Origin: Blepharisma stoltei
Taxonomy: Eukaryota; Ciliophora; Heterotrichea; Heterotrichida; Blepharismidae
Reading direction: 5' to 3'
Length of the DNA: 64,000 bases
NCBI GenBank assembly: GCA_914767885.1
Contig: CAJZBQ010000010.1
Span: 248,001 to 312,000 of the forward strand
Part shown: positions 53,050-60,903 of the stretch, piece after piece
Position numbering within the stretch: the stretch's first letter is position 1
Layout of the letters: every line of letters starts with the position of its first letter
Made by a program: the position numbers and the translations under genes
Notes under the pieces: model-generated
The model's input: the letters and a program-made list of their open reading frames with translations, nothing else
What the model was told of the DNA's origin: nothing
The model's database searches: none

Positions 53050-54276
53050 ATGATATTGCTGCTGTTAATGATAAGGCAAATCTTCGCCACAGACATCCCC
53101 GAGCAAGTCCATGTCGCCGTCGGCGCAAGTCCTAGCCTTATTCAATTTACATGGAGTACTCGTGAATCAACACCGACATCAGCGGTCCGCATTGGTTTAA
53201 ACCCTTCCTTTTGGAAGTATTACTATGGCTCATCAATTAGCTTCACCAATGGGACGAATTCTTGGATAATCCATACAGTTAACGCAACATTGTACCCAGG
53301 AACAGTCTATAGCTATCAGGTTGGCTGCGTTTTGACCAATTTTAGTCAAACTTTCACACTTACAGTGCCTCCAAGTTCTGGACCATCCAGCTACGTCATG
53401 TTCGCAGATTTAGATATTGGGGTAGACGGCGCTGCCTCATGGCAAGAGATAGAAAACTGGGTGATTAAGATGAAAATCAACGCTGTTATCCACATGGGGG
53501 ACATTGCTTATGACCTCAGCACCGACTATGCTACTTGGGGAGACAATTACATGAACTCGATCCAAGCAGTTGCTAGCTCAGTGCCTTACATGGTAGCTGT
53601 AGGCAACCATGAAGGAGACGATAATTATGTCAATTACCAAGCAAGGTTTAGGATGCCGAACAATAATTTCTACTACACCTGGACCAGCGGTTATGTAAGA
53701 TTTCTAGGAATCGATACAGAAGCCATCATAGAAAGAACCTCAGAGATTGGCCCAATGATGGGCTATATACAAAGCGTCCTGAATAGAACTCAGGCAGATA
53801 AAGAAGCTTACCCATGGCTGGTCGTATATGCCCACAGACCTTTGTACTGTTCGTCAACTGCAAAGGCAAAAGCATGTGGATCTGAAGCCCAAATATTACA
53901 AGACAACTTAGAAACATTGTTTTATGATTATAATGTTGACTTGTATGTCAATGGGCATGTGCACAATTACGAGAGGACAACCCCTGTTTACAAAGGAAAC
54001 AAAATGAAGAGCGGAGGATCAGGAAACACTTACATAGATCCTCTCGCAACAATTTATGTCACAACTGGAGGCCCAGGATCTGATTCCAGCAATTCTGATG
54101 TCGCTACTAAGAATGCTCCGAATTGGCTGGCCGCTTGGGATGACAACTTTACATATAGCATTTTTACTGCTTTTAATGCTACTCACCTGTGCTGGCAACA
54201 GTGGGAAACTGGGAAAAGCAAAACAACAGACGAGTTTTGGATCGTCAAAGGCTCATCTGCATTTGCTGAACATTAA
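53050..54276 (+). CDS. Purple acid phosphatase (metallophosphoesterase)
   Basis: ATG 53050 with signal peptide MILLLLMIRQIFATD; UAA 54274-54276; 408 residues, uninterrupted. N-terminal fibronectin-like domain (about 18-110), then the metallophosphatase with the five metal motifs in order: FADLDIG, MGDIAYD, VGNHEGD, VVYAHRPLYCS and NGHVHNYER. The Tyr of GDIAY is the purple-colour ligand in the family. N-glycosylation sequons are present, so it is probably secreted or lysosomal. G+C and codon use are higher than in neighbours and there is no in-frame UGA, typical of a highly expressed hydrolase. Confidence 0.92.
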   Translation: MILLLLMIRQIFATDIPEQVHVAVGASPSLIQFTWSTRESTPTSAVRIGLNPSFWKYYYGSSISFTNGTNSWIIHTVNATLYPGTVYSYQVGCVLTNFSQTFTLTVPPSSGPSSYVMFADLDIGVDGAASWQEIENWVIKMKINAVIHMGDIAYDLSTDYATWGDNYMNSIQAVASSVPYMVAVGNHEGDDNYVNYQARFRMPNNNFYYTWTSGYVRFLGIDTEAIIERTSEIGPMMGYIQSVLNRTQADKEAYPWLVVYAHRPLYCSSTAKAKACGSEAQILQDNLETLFYDYNVDLYVNGHVHNYERTTPVYKGNKMKSGGSGNTYIDPLATIYVTTGGPGSDSSNSDVATKNAPNWLAAWDDNFTYSIFTAFNATHLCWQQWETGKSKTTDEFWIVKGSSAFAEH

Positions 54277-54362
54277 TATATTAAAAACTTCTAAAAATTG
54301 CGTTTAATTATAATTTTGAAATCCTTAATTAATTTTCAGAATTGAAGGAATAATCAATATAA

Positions 54363-57300
54363 ATGGAAGCTTTAAAAGCTGAAATCCAAGAATATTGCAA
54401 AGACATCAGCACACTTGCAGACTATTTTGTGACCATAGGGATGAGTTTAGAAAACATTAAAAATCATGTGATGAACAATGAAGCTTTATCCCCTATCATT
54501 CTTTCACAATTTCCTCCAATTCAAAGAGAAGGAGCAGTAATTCCTGCCCAGCTTCCGATGTTTTGTTTTCCATGAGGAGCAGAAATTGTTAAAGGGACAA
54601 CTGAAGTGCCAAGTTCTCTATTCAATTTAGTCCTTACAGATGAACAAGGCCATTTACTATATTGTACATGTCTAAAAGTTTATGAAGCTTATTTTCATGA
54701 AGAACCGTCTGAGGGTTCGCCCTCTCGAGGAGTTTTTAAAAGAGCTGATACTAGAGCGAAAACAGGTAGACCTGATACAACTCAATTCCCATCTTTCGAA
54801 ATGGTAGAGATTGAAGAAAATGAAAATCCTTTCAAAAAGAGAAGTTTTACTTTAGGAAACTTAGACGAGCTTGAGGGAGAAATTCCGAATGAAGAAGAAG
54901 TAGCTTGCATGATACCTTCGTTCTCGTTTTTTTGTCCTACTGGTGCTTTAGTTCCTAAGTGTTTGGTCATCGTTTCAAGGCACCCATATTTTGAAACTTT
55001 TAAAAAGATATTGAACACATTCTATAAAATGAGCTCTGCAAGGCTTGACTTACCATTAGAGTGCTATATATCTCATTTTATTCTGCAAGTGCCACTGCCT
55101 TCAAGAGGTCACGTCGAAATTCTTTATCAAATTGAGGCTCAGCAATTTCGACTTTCACTGCCAGCAGTTAATAGGTTTCCTTTATTAGATATCAATTTAG
55201 GAATGCTTTTTTACTGCCTAGATCTCGAAAATATGCTATTTGTATTCAGATGCATTGCTACCGAACAGCCTATCGTTTTCGTATCAAACAACGAAGACAA
55301 ACTTTGCACATGCACTTATGCGCTTTTAGCACTAATTTTTCCATTCCACTGAAGCCTAGTTTACGTCCCATTGTTACCTGAACAGCTACTAGATTATCTA
55401 TACTCTCCTGTGAACTATATTTATGGGGTAAATATAAGGAGCAAAGAAGCTATTTATAATAGATGCAGCGAAACTGCTGTTATTGTGGACTTAGATAATA
55501 ATAAAATCGAATGCCCATTTTATACACAAAATCATACAAAGAAGCAAACTCTACCGAATTTGCCTGAACATTATGGAAAGAAGCTAACAAAAAGAATAGT
55601 AAGTGTCTTGTCTAAGGCTGGGGCAGGGAAGTCTAAACCTCCAAAGTTAAGCGTGCCTCGACTTGATGAGTTTGCAACTAAAAATATAAGGGAAGCTTTC
55701 TTTCAGTTTTTTGTGTCCATTTTTATATCCTATAAAAAGTTCTTGAACTATGATTGGAACGAAAATGATAATTCAAGTTTTTTTGATAGAAAAGGATTTT
55801 TGGCAAGTGTTCCTGAAAATGCTAGATTTTTCTTACTCCCCTCCCATGAGAGAGCAAACAATTTTTTGCTCGTTCACAGAGGGAGTTAATTTATTTTATA
55901 AAAAAATTTCACATTTGTAAAAATTGAGAAACAAAAATTAATTTAATTTGCGAAAATTTATATTTTAAAACGTAGGGCTGTTTAAAATTATTCAGAATTA
56001 GCTAGAGATGTCGTTGATATAATTATCATTTATATATCAAAATAATTTTTTTCATAAAAATTTTTGTTCGTTCATGGGGGGTGGGTTTTTTGGGCAAAAA
56101 ATAAGGATTTTTCTAATGGTTTTGTTAGCTCACGGAGGAGTTAGGTGAAATGATAAAGTCACAGACTTTTGCAAATTTTTGTGCTACAAGATTAAGACCT
56201 AGAACAATAGAAGAGCACTGTGAAGGGCTGCTATTTGACGAGCATATAATAGCAAAAAATAACCGATCTAAGCTCAAATACAATAAAGTCCCTGCCCCAT
56301 TTATAAGTGATCAGTCTCAAGAACTGCATTCAAAATACCAAGTTCCGTTGATTTCTCAAGTTTATGTGAGCAAAAAAGAGCATACTTATAATCAATTTCC
56401 TGATTTTGATATGAATGTTTTCCAAGAATATGGGTTGCCTCTTACTCGGCCTCCCAAGTATTCAGATAATATTGATATTCCTTCTCCTCCGCAGCCGTCC
56501 GCACCTCCAACTTGTAAAACTGATATAGAGTGCATCCTAACTCCCCTCTTCCGTAAGCGAATATAAAAATTTTGTTCGCTCACAAGAGTGCTAATTTCTT
56601 TTGTTGAAATTTATTGTGTAAAATTGGAAAGTAAATATTTAATTAGCTTGTAAATTATGTTTTAAAATGTAAACTGTTTAAAATTCAACAAAATTAGCTA
56701 GATATTTCATTATACTAATTATCACTTATATATCGAAAATTTTTTTTTCATAAAAATTTTTTGTTAGCTAACAGAGGGTGAGTTTTGTTCGCTTACGGAG
56801 GGGGAAAGTAAGCTGCTGGGTCGAAATGTGGGCTGCTTGCTTATGGTACCAGCATGAAGAGGAGCAATCTCTCCGTCTCAAAGAAGCTTTGCAAGTTCTT
56901 GAACTAATAAATTCTTCCTTTAATGGCTCTTTGACATCTCTTTATAAACTTTTATTTGAGGCATGCTTGAACGTTAACCCTAGCCTTGCTTTACCTATTT
57001 TTTCAGTCATGAATACTTTGCAAGTTATGGTAGATGCAGGGACGGTACATTTAGTCCAACGAGTCATATCAAAATTATCACTAAAGCCACAAGACATTGA
57101 AATGAGAAAGACGAGGGACAGCTTACTAGTGACGAATTCGCTATTATCTGACTCAACAAATTTAGTGAATCGCAAAAGACGCATTTTTACTAGGCCAGGA
57201 GACATTCATATTTTTGCCAAACAAGAGGTATGCTTTTTGGTTAAAGAGTTATGTAAAAAATGTGGAAAGCAGCTAAGTTTAGAAGAGATTAAGCACGGCT

Positions 57301-57770
57301 GACGAAGGCAGCCTTATGACTACCAAAGTCTTTGCAACAACTGCCAACACGGAAATTTCCCTCAGCTGAGAATTCGAGTTGGGTTAGAAGTAGGGCATAT
57401 TTCTCAAAATAAAACATCATCAAAAGAAGACACCCTCTTTGTCTCTCCGCAAACACTTAAAGCTCTCGTTACTGACATATTGAATGAAAAAGATAATAAA
57501 TTTCACTTGAATATAGAAGCCATGAGAGTTTACAACCCCATGATATTTTGGAATTTGGTTTGGCACTTTAATAATCTCGGCTTAACATTTGAATTTATTT
57601 TACCTTACGAAAAAGACACAGAAAACAAAAAGTTTTTTGCACTAAATACCGACGATGGCCCAAACAAGCAGGAAGAAATGTTAGATGGAGAAACACAAAC
57701 GTTGTGGAGCTTGGAAAAGGTCAGTGAAGCTATTCAAAAGTATAATGAGTTGATAAATGAAATTAATTAA
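54363..57770 (+). CDS. DENND4-type DENN-domain Rab exchange factor
   Basis: ATG 54363. Removing two family A IESs (55834-56143, 56538-56810) gives 943 codons including UAA. The uDENN/cDENN core is in the N-terminal half: TGALVPKCLVIVSRHPYFET, then YALLALIFPFHWSLVYVPLL, PEQLLDYLYSPVNYIYGV. The C-terminus has the Cys-pair module seen in DENND4 proteins (KELCKKCGKQLSLEEIKHGW, CNNCQHGNFPQLRI). DENN domains activate Rab GTPases in membrane traffic. Two UGA Trp codons (FPWGAEI, FHWSLVY) lie in conserved positions. Both IESs interrupt the middle linker; without excision only the DENN core would be made. Confidence 0.85.
55834..56143. mobile_element. Family A IES, TA-bounded
   Basis: TACTCCCCTCCCATGAGAGA at left, GTTAGCTCACGGAGGAGTTA at right, palindromic pair at the left side. 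Removing 308 bp joins NARFFL to GEMIKSQT. Confidence 0.9.
56538..56810. mobile_element. Family A IES, TA-bounded
   Basis: Left TAACTCCCCTCTTCCGTAAG, right CTTACGGAGGGGGAAAGTA. Shorter than the standard copy. Removing 271 bp joins TDIECIL to SCWVEMWAA. Confidence 0.9.
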
Positions 57771-57796
57771 ATTTGTAAATTAATGAAATAAAAAGA

Positions 57797-59164
57797 ATGA
57801 GTGAGCTTATGCCAAACCTTGGCTGTGAGGTAGGATGTGCGAAGGAAGAGTTTTTTACTCCTGCCAAACTGTCATATGATGGAAATAAGGTGATAACTAG
57901 TGTGAATGGGGAAATCAAGACTTTCAAAATTCCTAACTCCCCCCCCCCCTCCGTGAGCGAACAAAAAAATTTTGTTCGCTCACGGAGGGGGGTTAATTTT
58001 TTTTTTTAAAAAAAATTTATATATAAATTTTATAAAAAATATTTTTTTCGAAATTTAAAAAAATCCTAATTTGCAAAAATTGGGAAGCAAATATTAATTT
58101 AATTTGCAAAATTTATGTTTTTTTAAAACGCAATTTGTTTAAAATTAAACAGAAATTAGCTCTAGATTTCATTATACTAATTATCACTTATATATCCAAA
58201 TTTTTTTCCATAAAAATTTTTTCTATTAAAAAAATTTTTGTTCACTCACGGAGGGTGGGTTTTTGGTCAAAAAATGGCGATTTTTCTAATGGTTTTGTTC
58301 GCTCACAGGGGGGGGGGGGGGGGGAGTAAGGAAAAAAGTGAATTGAAGATGACTAATGAGATATCGTATAGGGAAAAAGAAACGATTTATGATTATTATT
58401 GATATTCTGACACTTCAAAATATTTTTCTATCATAAAAGATCATCCTATTTTGCTACACTCTGCAATTAATAACAAAATACTTATGAAATATACAGTGCA
58501 AAACCATCTCTGTGAGGTAAGAGCTCCACTTTCTTTAATTCTTGAAGGGGATTGAGGAATTTACACAGCTCTTGGAAATACTGTCAAATATTTTGATTTG
58601 GAAACTTCATTGTGCTATAGCTTTCCACTTTCAGTAGACGAGCTCAGAATAAGCCCAAAATGCATTATCTCTGCTATAGGTGGGAAAGAAGACTTGATAG
58701 CTATAGGGAATTATTCAAAAACTGTTTATTTATTCTCAAAGGATTCATGCAAAACTATTGGAATACTAGAAGGGCATCAAGGAGGAATCATTCAATGCGA
58801 ATTTAGAGACAATTATTTATATATTGGTTGCAGAAAGCAAAATAGCATTGCTGCATGAGATTTGCGAAATATTTCATATCCAGTGAATATATTGAATTTT
58901 TATAGGCAGCATGAATCCAATCAAAGGATTTTATTTGATCTGAATGAAAATGGTTTAGAGTTAGCAGTTGGAAATGGAGATGGAAGCATCTATAAATACT
59001 CTACTGTAGATGGGAGCTTATTAAATTATTTTATGGGACATTTTGATGCTATAAATTCTGTTCAAGTTTTTGGAAACAGAATTGTGACTAGCTCTGGCCA
59101 AAGACATTATGAAGAAGTCGAAAACCCTTGGGGTAGCTTAATTAGGGTATGAAGTTATGAATAG
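57797..59164 (+). CDS. WRAP53: WRAP53/TCAB1-like WD40 protein
   Basis: ATG 57797, 26 bp after the DENN stop. Removing a family A IES (57934-58328) leaves 325 codons including UAG 59162-59164. WD40 repeats: LEGDWGIYTALGNTVKYFDL, IGILEGHQGGIIQCEFRDNY followed by GCRKQNSIAAWDLRN, then SNQRILFDLNENGLELAVGN and the diagnostic VTSSGQRHYEE. The order NQR-I-x-FDL, GNxDG, SGQR matches WRAP53 (WDR79/TCAB1), which carries CAB-box scaRNAs and telomerase RNA to Cajal bodies. Several Trp, including the blade Trp of AAWDL, are UGA. The N-terminus is short compared with animals. Confidence 0.82.
57934..58328. mobile_element. Family A IES, longest C and G runs
   Basis: Left end TAACT then a run of about 11 C followed by TCCGTGAGCGAAC; right end a run of 17 G before AGTA. 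Palindromic pair at left, spaced pair at right. Removing 393 bp joins KTFKIP to KEKSELKM. Confidence 0.93.
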
Positions 59165-59264
59165 TTTTTTCATCTGCTTTCAGAAATAGCTCAATATACA
59201 TATTACTAATAAATTAATCCTCTAGTATAAAAACCATTGAATTTAAATAATTATCCTTAAAATA

Positions 59265-60357
59265 ATGAATCAGAATCCAGCCTCTTCGCCAAATCGTAAT
59301 CTTTATTAAGCTCGACGAGTTTATGTTAAATTAAACTTCAAAGCTAAAGACAGCAAGCCTTTCTCTCAGGAAAAGCAAGTTTCCCAGAGAACTGAAAAAC
59401 GAGCCATGACTAATGCTGCAGCGAACAGAACCCCATCTCCCAGGCTCTCTAAATCTCCTTGCTCAGTTCGAAATAGAGATAATGCAAAATTTGAAGAAGA
59501 CAGATGCATTTTATTAACTGAGTGCCCTTCAGGGTCTATATCCCCAGCTAAAAAAATTTCCAATCAGAAACCACCCAGAACTCCTCTTGGGAAAAAATCT
59601 TCACAAAGCCATTCTAGGTCTTCAAGTGGAAATAATGTAATAACTCCTATGAAATCAGCAAGAAATTCGAGACTTGACAACCTTTCAAAGATAATTAAAT
59701 ATGGCGTCTTCGTCTGGGCATGGCCTCCCGGCCATGCAGCCTCGACTCATATTTAATTATATCCGGCAAGGTTTTGCCATTTCAGAGAAGGATAGCAATG
59801 CTAGGTAAGCAATTCTGGTTGTGTTCAGAGCTAGCCCTAGTCTAATCTCGGGGATGGGTTTTTTCCTCATGGGAAAGGAAACACGGAAGTTGGAAAGGGG
59901 AAGCCCAGCAAAGTCCTTTGGACCAATCGGGTAACTCCCTAGCGTGAAATTGGGCGTTACGTCCCAGGCTACGTGCTTTCCCTTTTTGCCGATAGCTGAC
60001 CAGAAAAAATCCATTTTTTGGGTTTTTTCGGAAAAGCAACCCATGTTGCAAGACAGTAGCTCATCCATGAGCCGTCGAAGCCGGTGACACTGGCCCTAGA
60101 AGCACCTTGGTGATCGAAGCGAGGTCATCCCGAGAGACCTTGTGGGCCCGATGCAACGAAAGGCGAGTGATCGACCTGGGGTTGTCACCCCGTAGTGGAT
60201 GTTAAACGGTTATAAATTTTATAAGATAAGATAAGACCACCTTTCAAAGAATTTTCAAATTACTAAAGATATGCTGCAAAGGTGGATCAGCGACAAAGAC
60301 TTAGAAACCCCTGCCAAAGCTTTAAGCCTTGATTTTAATGAAGTTGGAGTCTTTTAA
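59265..60357 (+). CDS. Hypothetical basic Ser-rich protein
   Basis: ATG 59265 (MNQNPASSPN), 15-nt intron at 59296-59310, S-alpha insert 59692-60250; the remainder is 173 codons including UAA 60355-60357. The product is Ser/Lys/Pro-rich and mostly disordered (NAAANRTPSPRLSKSPCSVR and QSHSRSSSGNNVITPMKSAR), with a helical end (KDMLQRWISDKDLETPAK). Several S/T-P sites suggest phosphorylation. No domain recognised. The insert splits RLDNLSK from NFQITKDM; only removal at the target duplication restores the frame. Confidence 0.72.
59296..59310 (+). other. Spliceosomal intron, 15 nt
   Basis: GTAATCTTTATTAAG; splits a Pro codon and bypasses a UAA. Confidence 0.82.
59692..60250 (+). mobile_element. 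SINE-like S-alpha in exon, 12-bp TSD
   Basis: Direct repeats ACCTTTCAAAGA at 59680-59691 and 60239-60250. Same family as 37266 and 46137: 5' TAATTAAATATGGCGTCTTC, hairpin, body with CTCCCTAGCGTGAAATTGGG, 3' GTTAAACGGTTATAAATTTT and an ATAAG tandem tail. Confidence 0.92.
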
Positions 60358-60365
60358 TAATTAAA

Positions 60366-60638
60366 ATGATAATAAGCAGGGAAAAATTAGAAAAATACTC
60401 ACAGGATTTGTATGAGACTCATCAAAGAATGAAAGATAATACTATAGAGAGCAGAAAGCTAAGCAGAATTTATTTTTCATCAGCTATAGCTGGAGGAACA
60501 AGTTATTTCTTTTTACTATCTGGCCCAAGGCTTCGTATGAGCATATGAAAGGTTATTATCTATCTCTACTCCATTTCTTTTGTATCAAAATCTTCGGGAT
60601 TTTTATCACTTATCATTTATTCATCATATTTTAAATAA
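60366..60638 (+). CDS. Small membrane protein, 90 aa
   Basis: ATG 60366 only 8 bp after the previous stop, UAA 60636-60638. A charged N-terminal helix (MIISREKLEKYSQDLYETHQ) is followed by two hydrophobic segments (IYFSSAIAGGTSYFFLLSG and VIIYLYSISFVSKSSGFLSL). UGA is Trp (SIWKVII). No family recognised; a two-pass organelle-membrane protein is likely (inference). Confidence 0.6.
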
Positions 60639-60649
60639 AATCTTATCCT

Positions 60650-60903
60650 TATCCCTTTAAGAGTGAAAAAATTTTCTTTGCTCCTCTTAAAGGGGCTTAA
60701 TTTGTTTTAAATTTGATTTAAAATTTTTCCTGAGAAAATCTAATTTCGTCTATAATATTTATGCTTTAGAATGAAATCTCTTTAAATCCAGTGGATTTGA
60801 CTAAAAAATAATCAATATTTTAAAATTTTTTTTTCATTCTTGAGTAAAGAAGATAATTAACCCAAAGATTTGTATTTTTCTCGCTCTTATTTTGAGGAAG
60901 TTA
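60650..60903. mobile_element. Family B-like element abutting a stop codon
   Basis: Left TTATCCCTTTAAGAGTG with an inward-facing pair (CTCCTCTTAAAGGGGCTTAA); right TTTTGAGGAAGTTA whose final TA is part of the UAA of the next minus-strand gene. It fills the gap between convergent genes. Confidence 0.55.

Noticed and set aside
52874-53128. Longer form of the small membrane ORF starting inside the phosphatase gene
   Set aside because: The Arg-rich extension is antisense to the phosphatase signal region; only the part from the 53038 ATG has any merit.
6864-58328. CRISPR-like array from the repeated 19-bp family A motif
   Set aside because: Copies are dispersed in MITE ends, in inverted pairs, without regular spacers; the DNA is eukaryotic.
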